From contig NC_079487.1 of assembly GCF_020520425.1 (NCBI RefSeq), positions 113,804,141-113,868,140 on the forward strand: a stretch of DNA of 64,000 bases. Direction: 5' to 3'. A model generated the notes under the pieces. The model was not told where the DNA came from, searched no databases, and saw only the letters and a list, made by a program, of their open reading frames with translations. The stretch is from Spinacia oleracea (lineage: Eukaryota; Streptophyta; Magnoliopsida; Caryophyllales; Amaranthaceae). This document shows positions 50,640 to 62,836 of the stretch, one piece after another; positions within the stretch are counted from its first letter, which is position 1; each line of letters starts with the position of its first letter. Made by a program: the position numbers and the translations under genes.

Positions 50640-51064
50640 TGTTTGGGCTCCCAATTAATTCTCAATTGGGCCACTAAGTCCAAAGCCCAATGGCTCTAAA
50701 CAACAACATCAAACCTACCAATGGCTATTCAGCCATCCATTAAGGCCCAAGGCCCAATAACAATAAGTGACCTATGGGCATTTATTATGCAAACACTATA
50801 AATAGGCCGCCAAGGCTCACACCTCAAGGTACGTCCAATTTATCGCCTTAAGACTACTCTTCTAGAGAACTTCTCTCTAGAATCCGAGCATCATTCTTAC
50901 TTAGGCATCGGAGGGGCTTTCCTCGGAAACACCCCCGAGGCCAGTGACTTTGCTCTTGTGCAGGTGAATTCGGACTCCACTCATTCAAACAAGCAAGATC
51001 TTCAACACATACAAAAGGGCCTTCATTCGAAGCCCATTGTTTCCATCTTTACAACACCGGAACA
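50640..51064 (+). repeat. 3' LTR of the Tat element (425 bp)
   Basis: Same length as the 5' LTR and, comparing line by line, I see no substitution. It ends ACACCGGAACA and is followed by the target duplication GAATC. Confidence 0.95.
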
Positions 51065-51069
51065 GAATC

Positions 51070-51213
51070 TAATTAGTTAAGCATTGAAACTAACTAGTTA
51101 TGCAATGAAACCAATTAGTTATGCAATGAAACTAATTAGTTATGCAATAGAACCAATTAGTTAAGCCATTAAAGTGGTCTTTTCGGTAAGACAGTCTTAC
51201 ACAAAAGTAGTCG
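51070..51213. mobile_element. Right half of the split MULE-type MITE, with ~24-bp tandem repeats
   Basis: Four to five copies of an AATTAGTTATGCAATGAAAC-type unit (period about 24 bp) are followed by the terminus GGTCTTTTCGGTAAGACAGT ending AAAAGTAGTCG, and the 9-bp duplication TTTCTTGTA. Partial copies of the same unit lie in the left half (39518-39548). It is non-coding. Confidence 0.8.
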
Positions 51214-51222
51214 TTTCTTGTA

Positions 51223-52025
51223 AAAGATTGTCGAATATTGCATTTGCATTTAGATTTCAGCAATAATACATACTCCCTAGTGTAATACTGTAATGTCATT
51301 ATTTTTCTACAAAGTTATAGTGCATAAACTATTATAATTTCTCAGTTTTCTTTTAAAGGCGGGGTTAGGTTCGCGATTTTTAGTATGATTTATGAGTTTG
51401 GAATGGACAAAAGTAAAACCCATACCTTGTGTTTGGTTTAGAAAATGAATTTTCTAAAGTCGTACCTCAAACCCACAATATATGGGGTTTAGAGACTCAT
51501 TGGGCGAGGTATGTATGATTCATACCAAACATTTAGGTATCAAATTTAAATAAAAGAAAAATATCCATTCCCGGATATAACCAAACATATTGTATTGAGA
51601 GTGAAGTTTCAACATCATATCATCTGGTTTCATTCCTAATTTCAAACCCATAACACTACACAAACCAATTTCATGAGATGACGAGAGATACGGAGTACGA
51701 GATATAAAATGTTAATAAAGTGGTTAGATATCGTGAAACGAAGGGAGTATCTATCTAACAACAAAGATAAAGACCACACCATTTTAAAATAAGCAGTAAA
51801 ACAAAAGTAGGGAAGGAGATGGTAGCATATACGAATATACCTCTATGGATGAATGAATTGGGTAGGCATGAAAGTGAAATACGAGTACCTAATTAAAACT
51901 ACACCACTTTCACTTTGTGTAATTGTGTTCCCTTAATTGTCCCCACTCTATAATATGTCTATCTACCCTACCCTATAATATGTGGGATAGTCTTTTAAGA
52001 AAAAGACTTAATTAATCTCAAAGTT

Positions 52026-52064
<39 letters not shown>

Positions 52065-52440
52065 ATCCAAGAACATGTGAGGATTCCCATTCTTCATTTA
52101 TTATCTTTTTGTCGTATGGAGTTATGGTTTGGGTTTGATCCACAAATATTTGAAAGAAAGGTGCATGAATCAATTTCCTTAGGTGTGTATGTATGTCAGA
52201 CAGTTTATTTTTTTCTTTTCTTTTTACATGGATGACTTGCAAATATGGATGGCTTGTAAACGCGGTACAAAGTACACGTGGAAAAATAAGATCTGAATAT
52301 GAAACTTGTACATTAGGTGTACATGTAGTATTTTCCCGAGTAATATAAACTTTTATTTGTTTATACGGATTACGAGACAAAAACCTCATCGGTAAACTCG
52401 TTCATAACCAATTTTAAGGGAAGTTTCAATGCTTGCAATT
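51223..52440. other. Intergenic DNA, no gene seen
   Basis: AT-rich. It holds a MITE-like stretch at about 51395-51670 (ATTTTCTAAAGTCGTACCTC), a (AGT)n microsatellite at 52029-52062, and nothing else I can support. A minus-strand Leu run through the microsatellite is a by-product. Confidence 0.4.
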
Positions 52441-52445
52441 AATAC

Positions 52446-52870
52446 TGTTAAAAACTGACCCGACCCGAAAACCCGACCTAAACCGTAACCGACCATGATC
52501 CGAAATTTTGATAAAACAGGTAACCCGAAACCCGGTCTGTACCCGACCCGAAAAAACCGAAAACCAATTTTAACCCGACATTGTATGACCCGAACTCGAA
52601 CCCGACACCCGACCGAAAAATAACCGATAACCGAACTGACCTGACTGAATAATGATCCGAACCGGATTCGAAACTCGACAATGACCTTAACCCGATTAAT
52701 TATTACCACATAACATGTTATGACTTGACCTGTGAAGTAAATATTTTACGCTTGAATATTTTAAGATGACTAAATCAGATATTGGCTCGATCTTAACCCG
52801 TGTCCGAGAGTGAATCCGGCTTGAATTTTAACCGACCCAAAAATTATCCGATCCGAACTTGACCCCAAAC
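52446..52870. repeat. Degenerate CCCGACCC/ACCCGAA-rich TE remnant
   Basis: Dense ACCCGA, CCGAACC and GACCCG words over ~400 bp resemble the subterminal zones of the hAT elements in this window, but no matching terminus or target duplication was found. It is probably one worn end of such an element. Confidence 0.4.
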
Positions 52871-53859
52871 CCGAGATTAACTGCTACAAACTCGATTCAA
52901 ACCATGTCAAGTGTGGAGGGTACGTTGTCAAATGTTTGTTCAGGTGATAAAATTCGTTTAAGCAAAGTGGAAGATGTGGGAGGAGATCAGGATATGGAGG
53001 GGTTATGTGTTGTTCCACTAAGGAGTATTCTGTTGTTTCAAACATCAAAATGAACATGGAGGATTGTTCTTGCATAGGGGAAGATAGTTCTTTGAGTAAT
53101 AGTGTAGATTGTTGATGAAGTAATGGAGGATGATGTTTGTTCCTCTAATTTGCAAAAGCCTAATCTAGCGGAGTCCAAATATTGATTTATTAACCGACAA
53201 ATGGCGGACTCTTTCCTTTCAATTTCAAACAAGGATTACCGAAAGCTTGTTGCAGGGAAGTCTGTCTCCTATGTAAATTCAAGATTTGGTTCCCCTATGG
53301 TTATTCGTATTGTGCCTAAACCAAGGAATTTTCCACCTAAAGATGTTAAAGTTGATGATGAAGGATGGGATGAGACCCCATTCCTTTTATGAAAGAGTGT
53401 AATCAAGATGATGTTAATTGTTCATTAATGGGAGGAGTTGAAGGTTATAGGGAAGATATAGTTGGCTGTGCTTCTTTAAGCTGCCTGGAAGATAATAATA
53501 CGGAGTACATGTCATGTCTTGCCAAGCTCTACAAAATATGATAACAATTCTCCATATCTCTCGTATTTCAACAAGGTCGAAGATATGCTCCAGCAGTTAT
53601 TGGCAAAGAAAAGAAGTCTCGATTCCAAGAGAAGAGTGCTACTGCGAATAGGAGACTGAAGGCTTGGAAACTGTTCAGGAATGAAGAGGAAGGCTTCTAC
53701 GCTTACGTTGGAGGTTTCAAATCGACCAGACAAGAGGATTATGTCTCACAGTTGTGTGAAGTCATGCCCTATATTGTGGTCTTTTAGTGTGGAGTCTAGT
53801 AGTAGTTCTAGTTCAGTTAATAGTGTGTCTTATGCTCCCCACGAATGGCTACAAGTTAT
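52871..53859 (+). other. Coding-like but broken stretch of unknown origin
   Basis: Several consecutive plus-strand frames have protein-like composition but stop after 60-90 codons: 52859-53053, 53201-53392 (KDYRKLVAGKSVSYVNSRFG), 53681-53956. No motif is recognised, and no splice chain restores one frame. It may be a decayed gene or a transposon-captured fragment. The left end of the inverted-repeat pair A interrupts it at 53860. Confidence 0.3.
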
Positions 53860-55736
53860 GGCCCTGCTTGGCAATTGGTTGTTGGCTGGTTTACTTGGCT
53901 TGTTTGACTGGTTGTTTGTGTTGGCTTTTTATGTTGGATGTTTGACCGTAGATTGACTAAAAATGTGTTTGGTAAAGTTGACTGTTAACTACAAGATGTT
54001 TCATAAAGGCCTTGTTTGGCAAATGGCTTTTTGCTGGCTTTTTGGTTGGCTTTTGGCTGTTGGCTTTTTAATCTGGTCAAACATCCAAAAAATGTGTTTG
54101 GTAACTGGCTTTTTAGCGTACTGAAAAGCCAGCTTTTTCGCCAAAAATGAAAAGCTAGTAACACTAGCTTTTTGGAGTTGGCTTTTGGCTTTTCACTATC
54201 TAAATTACTTTTTTGTCCTTGTTTTTTACTAATTAACTAATAATTAATAATTAATAATTAATAATTAATAATTAATAATTAATAATTAATAATTAATAAT
54301 TAATAATTAATAATTAATAATTAATAATTAATAATTAATAATTAATAATTAATAATTAATAATTAATAATTAATAATTAATAATTAATAATTAATAATTA
54401 ATAATTAGTGATTAGTGATTATTGATTAGTGATTAGTGATTAGTGATTAGTGATTAGTGATTATTGATTAGTGATTAGTGATTAGTGATTAGTGATTAGT
54501 GATTATTGATTAGTGATTAGTGATTATTGATTATTGATTAGTAATTAGTAATTAGTAATTAATAATTAATAATTAATAATTAATAATTAGTAATTAGTAA
54601 TTAATAATTAATAATTAGTAATTAATAATTAATAATTAGTAATTACTAATTAGTAATTAATAATTAGTAATTAATAATTATTAATTATTAATTATTAATT
54701 ATTAATTATTAATTATTAATTATTAATTATTAATTATTAATTATTAATTAATAAATTTTTATTTTAATTAATAATTACGGAGTAATAATTAATAACTAAT
54801 AATAAATAATCAATAATTAATAATTAATAATTAATAATTAATAATTAATAATTAATAATTAATAATTAATAATTAATAATTAATAATTAATAATTAATAA
54901 TTAATAATTAATAATTAATAATTAATAATTAATAATTAATAATTAATAATTAATAATTAATAATTAATAATTAATAATTAATAATTAATAATTAATAATT
55001 AATAATTAATAATTAATAATTAATAATTAATAATTAATAATTAATAATTAATAATTAATAATTAATAATTTCGGAGTATTAATTAATGACTAATAACTAA
55101 AAGTGAATAATTAATTAATAATTAATCATTAATTATTAATTATTAATTATTAATTATTAATTATTAATTATTAATTATTAATCATTGATTATTTATTATT
55201 AGTTATTAATTATTACTCCGTAATTATTAATTAAAATAAAAATTTATTAATACTATTGCATAAAGTAATTTATTTTTAATTTATATTTATTTATTTGTAA
55301 TTACGTTTTACTTCGTACACAATACACAGTATGTATTGAAAAATGAATAAAAGACATTAAATGTCCTTAAATGTCATTTTACATAGCTACAGCCAACAGC
55401 CAACAACTGATTTTACCAAACATATTTTTAACCAATCCATAGTCAAACAGCCAACTTGAACAGCCAGTCAAACCAGCCAAGTAAAACAGCCGACAGCCAA
55501 CAGCCAACGGCCAATTGCCAAACAGGGCCAAAATGTACTTAGTAAAATGAAAAGCCAACAACCAGTGTAAAAAAGTTGTTCTTACTAGCTTTTAGATTTT
55601 GGTGGAAAAGACGACTTTTTATCCAAGAAAAACGTCAATTTACCAAACATCTATATTAGTTGTTTGACCACATGAAAAAGCCAATAGCCATAAGTCAGTG
55701 AAAAAGCCAATAAAAAGCCAATTACCAAACAAGCGC
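53860..55736. mobile_element. Two interleaved TIR elements enclosing an AT satellite
   Basis: Left end A (53860-54000, GGCCCTGCTTGGCAATTGG) pairs in inverse with 55380-55529 (CCAATTGCCAAACAGGGCC). Left end B (54008-54200, GGCCTTGTTTGGCAAATGGC) pairs with about 55540-55736. The order A-B-A'-B' is crossed, not nested. Both are related GCTTTTTGGC-rich hAT-like MITE ends. Sequence between is the heptamer satellite. Confidence 0.65.
54231..55250. repeat. AATTAAT heptamer satellite with internal inverted repeat
   Basis: A 7-bp period runs for about a kilobase: AATTAAT units, a GATTAGT variant block (about 54408-54540), then blocks in opposite orientation (about 54675-54750, 55125-55190). A ~75-bp unique arm, with an AAATTTTTATTTTAATTAAT stretch and TTACGGAGTAAT, at about 54740-54816 recurs inverted at about 55178-55252, with a smaller GGAGTATTAATTAATGACTA piece between. 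Confidence 0.9.
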
Positions 55737-57676
55737 TATGTGTTCTGGACTTCTGGATAGTAGTTTTTTTCTTCTTATATTTTGCCTGTTTGTAATTCTT
55801 GTAAAAAATATAAAAAAAAAAGGTCGAGATTTGATCTCGAAAAATCAAATTGATATTTAATCTATAGGTGTGGATAGAGATGTTAATATTAGTTCATCCA
55901 ACAAGTTAGCTCAACAAAATTCTACTAATAATGATATATTGTATAGAGATTCCTGAATGTGGATTGGTTGTGAACTCGGGATATTTGTTTGACTATATTT
56001 CACCATTTTTAAATTAATATAGCAGCCTAATTAATTTATTCATACTCTTTGTTTAATAATACAATTGGCATTTAGGTGTATACTTGCCATTAATCTAATT
56101 AGCTTAAAATGTTTTTTCTAATTTGTAGTTCAGAGCATATGCAATTAATTAAGTAATCTCTTTCCAGGTGCTAACCTATGCCAGCTACATCCATTTGGCA
56201 ATCTTAAAACTCTGATTATTCCCTTCTGCATTCTCTATTTTATATCTAGAGATGCGACCTAATCCTTTGACTTTACTTTTCGTGATATCATTTGATGGCA
56301 AATTCTTTTGCATTCTTTTGTATTTTTCCTCACTAATTTTTTTTTATTTTTTTAAAGTTGATAGAAAATATGGTTTGATAGATTATAATTCATAAAAAAT
56401 TAAAAATAAAAGAGAAAGGTGGTTTTGCTACTTTGTCTGGCCATATTTTGATCGGCTAATTTGTCTGGTCAATTATATATTTATATGATCAGATTGTCTG
56501 ACAGAAAACCTAATTTACGAGACTTTTATTTTCTTATATCTAAAGTGGTGGAAGCTTTTGTTAGTTGAAAGTAAGATACAAAGTACCATTAATGTTTTCA
56601 TTTCAAAGACATATTTTGTGGTAATGTTGGGTTATAGTTTTGCACAAATTAATACTTTAAACAAAACTAGGACATATTTTGTGGTAATGTTGGGTTATAG
56701 TTTTGCACTAATTAATACTTTAAACAAAACTAAATAATTCGTAGTAGAATAATGTTGCATTAATATTTTAAATGATTCATATAATACGGAATTAGAAAAC
56801 CTAGCTAGTTATTTAGTGTTCAACTTGAACCTAACGTTTGGACTCGTTCACATTCAACTTAGCCCAAACATTATTTAAATTACAAAATTTATAACAAAGC
56901 TAAAATTCGTTAAGTTGCATCATTTTTATGCACGCGATGCGTGCGAATATAAGAAATAGAGTTGTGTTATTACATTTAAATCTGACATAACATGTAAAAA
57001 ATATATTATAAATACGATGCGTGCAATTGTGCGAATATAAGAAACATATAAGTTAGATAGAGTCGAACGCATATAAACAAATTGATTAAAATGGTAAAAA
57101 TTTATTTAAGGGGCTAAATATGATTGATCAAAATGCTTTTTTGGGCTTTTCTTATTGGGTAGGTTCAAGTTGTCATTATATTCTCTTTCAATGACCGTGG
57201 AGGGTATTTTATTAATCCAATGGGGACACCAAAAGTGAATTTACTAAAATAACCTCACATATTCGCTTATATAACAGAGATTAATGTTTTGCTTAAGTTT
57301 TGAGATCCTCAAATATTCATAATAATGTAAACATCAAGTATAGTATAGTAAAATTATTCCAAACATGTTCACGAGTTGAGTCTTTTAAGTCGAACTTAGT
57401 TATGTTTGGCTCATACGGAGTGAAAAATGTCGAGTAGAAATCGTGTTTGATGGACTTGAATTCACAGGCGGTTCTTGAGGTGTGCGGGGTGAACGACAAC
57501 ACATGCCCCAAATTTCAGATACAATATAATTAGTTTTGTAAGTGTTAACAAAATTGAAGTAGTGATTAAGGTGTTGTTCGGTAATACCCAAGATGTTGGG
57601 TTTAATTCTTAACAATTCCTTTTTTATTCTTTCCTCCTCTTTTTTTTTTTCCTTTTAGTTGATTAAGGGTCTTCTT
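55737..57676. other. Intergenic DNA, no gene seen
   Basis: AT-rich. It contains a 63-bp tandem duplication (56608-56733, listed separately) and otherwise no coding frame above background and no delimited TE. Confidence 0.4.
56608..56733. repeat. 63-bp tandem duplication
   Basis: GACATATTTTGTGGTAATGT and the 43 bases after it occur twice head-to-tail, with a single visible difference (CACAAATT versus CACTAATT). It is a recent local duplication. Confidence 0.9.
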
Positions 57677-57856
57677 TTGAATTTTTTTTTTTTTTTTGGT
57701 GTTAGCACCCGGTTCACCCTTAGGGCTAATCCGGATTCGGGACGAGTTCTGGGTGGTTAGGTTCCAGTCCCCTCCCAATTGTTGTTACGGGGGATCGAAC
57801 ACGGTTTCTCCTTACCAAGTTCAGCCTCAATCACCACTGAACCAACAACCAATTAG
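57677..57856 (-). mobile_element. tRNA-derived SINE with poly(A) tail
   Basis: On the minus strand: GGTTGTTGGTTCAGTGGTGA (A-box-like TGGTTCAGTGG) near 57850, then GTGTTCGATCCCC (B-box GTTCGATCCC) at about 57790-57802. After a GGTGCTAACACC 3' end comes a 16-nt A tail (T-run at 57682-57697 on the plus strand). About 160 bp, non-coding. Target duplication not resolved. Confidence 0.7.
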
Positions 57857-58539
57857 TTATTTTGAGAAATTATTTAGGGACACATAATCACGATATCATC
57901 GTAGCACCGGGCCTCGATACTGCTCGAATCCCGAGTAAGATAGCATTGTCGTCATCCCTAATTTACAATGGAGTGACTAATCTCTGGAAGACGACTTCAG
58001 CGTTGACTTACATCCGATCCCTATGTTGGAAATTTTGATACAGAATTGTCAAACCATTCTCCCAAGACTCCGCTAGTTGGCTCAAGGCAAATCATACTTT
58101 ATCTAGAAACATATAATAAACAATAATTAAACATGTGATCAAAGCAATTATTCAATTGATTTACCATAAGAAATGAATTAAAACACCAACTAATCAACCA
58201 TGGCTTATTTTGATTTTCAATGGCTAAATGCGAAGAATACGGGAAATAATTAGTAGATCCAATTAATTAGGCTAAACATGTTTGTTTTAGACGTTAACTT
58301 TGCTTAAGACGTGAGGAGTGGGTATTGGATAAGATATGGGCTGGCATTTGGATGATTTCATGTATGATTAATTTGTTATCATATCAAAACCTTTTTTGTG
58401 ACAAGGAATATTATAGTTTTACCATAGATTAAGATAACTTTTCAGATAAGATTTTCTACAAGGATAGACTTGTTGTAAATCTTGTAATAAAACATCAATA
58501 AGTTTATCATATAGGCTAGAAATATATAACAATGTGTTG
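57857..58539. other. Intergenic DNA, no gene seen
   Basis: About 57890-58100 is GC-richer than its surroundings (ACCGGGCCTCGATACTGCTC) and may be a TE piece. No family was recognised. The remainder is AT-rich without features. Confidence 0.35.
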
Positions 58540-58769
58540 CTTCCATATCTTTTTGTTTTTTACATTTTTCTCTTTAGGTGTCCTAAAATATCCTTTATAC
58601 TTCCTTTTATATTATCACGACTTAATATTCTATCAAATTTTTTGTCTAATAATTATTTTAACTAATTAAATTCATTGAGGTCTACTTCTACATTAATCTC
58701 AATTCACATTAATTAATCGTTAAAATACGTGTAAATAACAAATATAAAAAACAAAAAAGACGGAGGGAG
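58540..58769. mobile_element. Stowaway-like MITE
   Basis: The left end CTTCCATATCTTTTTGTTTT and the inverse of the right end (AAACAAAAAAGACGGAGGGAG) match imperfectly. TA follows the right end. The left flank has lost its TA. It directly abuts the family A element at 58788. Confidence 0.55.
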
Positions 58770-58787
58770 TACCATACATACGAAGTA

Positions 58788-59045
58788 CTTCATTCGTCTT
58801 TTAATACTCGCAACGTTTGGACTTTTGCCACTATTCATATAATCTACCTTGACTATTTTTAGTGTTTTTTATATAAGATAAAACATTGTCATGTGGATCT
58901 TGTTAGATTCGTCTCAATGTTTATTTTCAAAATATCAACTTTTTATAATTTTTGCATAAAGAGAATTTAAGATATAAATGATCAAAATTGTGCATTGGCA
59001 TGCGTGAAACTAACAAAAGTTGCGAGTATTATAAGACGGAGGAAG
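58788..59045. mobile_element. Stowaway MITE, family A, second copy (258 bp)
   Basis: CTTCATTCGTCTTTTAATAC ... TATAAGACGGAGGAAG with TA on both sides. It is the reverse-oriented relative of 17076-17334: shared ACTCGCAACGTTTG ends and an AATATCAACTTTTTATAATT core. Confidence 0.85.
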
Positions 59046-59047
59046 TA

Positions 59048-60029
59048 TCATATATTATCATACTAATATTATTGTATACTAAGTCCACCGAGAAAAATTC
59101 ATCTTCTTAAAACCTAGTAAAAACTTGAAGGACGATGATATAGGTCGCAAGTTGCGACAACAAAATGTTGTCGCAATCTTACGTGTCGGCGTTTCGTTAG
59201 TACATGTAGGCACCACATAGGCTACGCATCATCAATTTTTTTTTTACTATCAATTCAATATTTTTACTATGAAAATATATAAATAAGGTAGTCGATACAA
59301 ATAAGGAAACAAATATTTATTATATTTATAGTAAATATATATTTCTTTTTATCTTATAAATTACAAATTAAAAAAATAAAAATTATTATCTAATAATATA
59401 TATTTGTGTAATTAAAAAAAATTCGAATTAATTTAAAAAATACACTAAATGATAATCTAATAATATATTTTATGTAAATAAAAATTCGTAATTATACATT
59501 ACTTTAAAATATTATTTTAATTTTAATGATTAGGTTAGTTTTAGGGTTTTTTCATATTAAAAATGTCGTTCGTCTCTCCAGCCACACTACACAAAGTCAC
59601 GAGCCAGTAGTTCTCAAGTTCATATAGAAAGGAAGAACGGCACTTTAGCAATACGTCCATTGAAGAACACTTTTAAAAATTGAAATTCACTCTTTCTATA
59701 GCTTTTTTGTGAATTTATGACTCTTAATTTCATCTTGGTGCTTTGTATTTCTGTATTTCTTGTTGTTTTTCGCTTGATTTTGAAAGTGGATTTAAAAATT
59801 AGTGTTTTTTTTGTGTGAAATTATGTCTATAAATTCCATGTGGGTCTATTAAAGTTGATGAATTTCTGCGAATTTTTGCAGTTCTTAATGTATTTTAGCT
59901 TGAATTTGAAATTGGTTTGCCTGATTATAATTTGGGTGAATGGGAAAGATGAAGGTGGATGAACAAAAGTTACAAAACCAATAATGACGAAATACTTTTC
60001 ATAATATTTTATCTCCAATGCATTTGTAA
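59048..60029. other. Intergenic DNA, no gene seen
   Basis: Very AT-rich. A GTCGCAAGTTGCGACAAC palindrome-like stretch near 59140-59175 recurs as GGTCGCATGTTGCGACC at 63246-63262, suggesting a shared TE family whose ends I could not fix. No coding frame is supported. Confidence 0.35.
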
Positions 60030-60034
60030 ATTAT

Positions 60035-62836
60035 TGTAACACTCCGACAATTCTTTCTTTTCTAAAATAACCTTTTAATATAAAACGTAGAGAATTATCA
60101 AGGCATTATCGCCCGTGTGAAAACGTAACGGCTTATTCAGAATTTTGTAGCGGAAAACATAAAACTGACTTTAGGTTTATAAATAATCGATTACAGGTTT
60201 AGTCCCAAAAATCAACCAACGAAAATAAGGAAATATAAATAGTACGACAAGTTTAAAGTCCAATTAAACAAACCCAAGTCAACTTAGCAAATCAAAACTA
60301 AATACAAGCTCTCTATTCCCGATCCCAATGATGCAACATCTTCAAACCTGCAGATGGACAATGCTTATTGATCCTTAGAGACTGCTCACCAAAGATTGGG
60401 TCAACACAGGATCAATAAGGCATAGCCATGATCAACATGCACAAGCAAAAGCACGTAATCAGCAAAGCTGAGTACTACATACTAAATCAATAATAATCCT
60501 AACATGATTCTATTAAACGAACAACCCTAACATGATACTAATGAACACAAATAAAGGCAGACAAAACATGATAGTTTGACGACCATACTTGACCAGACTA
60601 GACTAGGCTAGACTTTTAGCAATAATATTATTTTAGTTGAAATAGACAATGGACCGAGTTGACCGTCCGACAGCCTTCACTAAGGAAGACGAGGTACGGG
60701 CGCGACTCCGTAACCTCAGAGACCTGCGATATCGAGGAACATTTGAATAAAAATAGGACACGGTGATCAATCTGGTCCGAGATAAAGGCCATGGGCTACC
60801 ACCATGAACCCCAACTCCTGTTTGTCCGTCACTTTAGACGTGCACAGTCTAAAGCTATTGCTACTCAGTTTCACTTTACATGATTTACAAATTGAGACTC
60901 TGTTATGACTCAACAATCACATAAGGCATATAATCCACATTCGTTCACAACTGTTTTTATCTTAGAATTAAGTACGTGATCATAAAGGCATCAATCAAGA
61001 CTCATTCCAATTTACCCAACATTTCCTTTAACCATGATCAACCCTGTATATGGGTATAAAGTTTCAACTTACTAAACAAGGTCCTCGGCCCTCATAAAGT
61101 AGTGAAAAGCTAAAAAGGGAACAACAATCAACTGATCTGAATCAACATATACAAAGTAATCTAGTGTTCCCAATCAAACATGTTTGCATCAATCATCCAT
61201 ACTAACATGTTATAATTCTCTTAATGCAATATAGGTTCAATACGTCCATCCAACATTATTAAACATGCAATTTCAACCTGACTAGGTTCGTCGATAATAT
61301 CAACATCACCAAGTTCAACAATAATATCAACATAGCCAAGTTCAACAACAAATTCAACATGGTTTCAACAATTAGCACACATTCCAAGCACACAGGTATG
61401 TACGTACCTTGTGTAAACAAACTTCAAGACCACTTTAATAATTCAAAAGTCGCCTACAGAGAATTCTCCGCCTAAAAACAACCAACAAGGATTCCAAATC
61501 AACTTCTAATCGTTCACAGCTATAATAACACATTCTAACTACATCCTAAACATATTTAGAACTTTTCTCCAATAACAAAACTTGAATATTTGCTTTCCTA
61601 GCATAACAATTATTGAATTAGAGATTGAAATTTGTTGAAAACTCTTTGCAAACATCGTACTTTCAATTTCAGCAATGTAAACTTATTTAAAAACTTCACC
61701 AAGGCCAATCTACGTTCTTAGAACATCGAAACAATAAATTTAATAATCCACAATCATCCTACCATGATTTAAAACTTAAAATTCATGCTTTAAATAATTA
61801 AAAATCATTATTTCAATGCATTTATATAATCTGAAAATTAAATATATTATTTAAACATAATATAAAATTCTGAAAAATTCTAATTAAATCATAAATTCAT
61901 AAATTCAATTTAATTAAATTATAACTTATATTAATAACATTTAAATTAAAATACTTAATTCAATTGCTTAGAGTTCAAGAAATAACCAAGAAAGAGGGAG
62001 AGAAAAGGGTTGGCCGGCGGACAGATCACGGCGGCGGCAAGGCGGCAGCTTGCGGAGGTTGGTTGCGCGGCTCGACGGCTGTGGAGAACGACATGTTTAA
62101 TAAGGGTCGAAGAATCAAGAACGAAGAGCAAGAAAATTAAAAACGAAAAAGAAGGAAATAAAGAGGACTACCGTGCGGCGGTGGTCGAGGTTCGTGGGTG
62201 ACTGCGCTAGGTGGTGGACGGCGGCACGAAGCTCGTGGTGCTGCTGTGCAAAGTCGAACACAAGGAGGGGGTTAATGGTGAGAACAAACGAAAGGAAAAG
62301 GGAACGCAAGCAAATTAGAAGGACGAAGAACGGAGAAGTAGGAGATCGAAGAAGAAGAAAGGGGTTACCGGCGTTAGGGTCGCCGGTGGCTGTGGCGGCT
62401 GGCAGAAGCGGCGGACGTGAAGGGAGGAGAGAAAACTGCAGTGTGATGGATGAGGGTTTGAGTTACGTGAAACAGAAAAGGGAGAGGAGGGCTTGAGTTG
62501 TTTTACGTGAAACAGTTTGGGTGAGGTTATGAGGTTTGGGTTTTCATGTTGGGCTTTCCCAAGTGGGCTAGAATTAGGATTTAGCTTTTCTGATTCGAAT
62601 CCAAAACTGAATAGGATCGTTTTCTAAATTCAATCAATTTTCGTAATTCAAATTCTTTTCAACTTAAAATTCTAAAATTATTTTCGATTTCGTAAATCGT
62701 TGAAAATATTAAAATGTAATAAATAAATATACGTTAATTATATATTTATTTTCAAAATTCATAAATTCTTATTTAAATATATTAAATATACGTTAAAATA
62801 TATAAATAAAACATAATAAAATTACGGGGGATTACA
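60035..62836. mobile_element. Solo LTR of a large retrotransposon (2.8 kb)
   Basis: It begins TGTAACACTCCGACAATTC and ends ACGGGGGATTACA, with TG...CA ends, a short TGTAA/TTACA inverted repeat, and the 5-bp duplication ATTAT on both sides (60030-60034, 62837-62841). No gag or pol inside, and no second LTR. It is best read as a solo LTR left by recombination. Length and end sequence suggest a gypsy element, which is an inference. A GC-rich block (about 62010-62480) with GGCGGCGG words gives spurious frames. Confidence 0.75.

Larger units (their letters stand above)
39554..51064 (+). mobile_element. Complete Tat-lineage Ty3/gypsy LTR retrotransposon (11.5 kb)
   Basis: It is bounded by GAATC target duplications (39549-39553, 51065-51069) and two 425-bp LTRs. 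Order: LTR, primer-binding site, gag-protease-RT, RNase H, second RNase H, integrase, 46-bp tandem array, antisense spliced gene, polypurine tract, LTR. A dual RNase H and an additional antisense ORF are known marks of the Tat clade. The LTRs show no difference by eye, so the insertion is very young. The pol frame is broken once (see 43270-43300), so this copy may be non-autonomous. Confidence 0.95.

Noticed and set aside
54231-55252. A CRISPR-like or regularly spaced array
   Set aside because: The repeats are contiguous 7-mers without spacers, in a plant nuclear context. It is a satellite.
62010-62496. Arg-rich frames in the solo LTR
   Set aside because: GC-rich LTR sequence. The frames are short and overlap on both strands without motifs.
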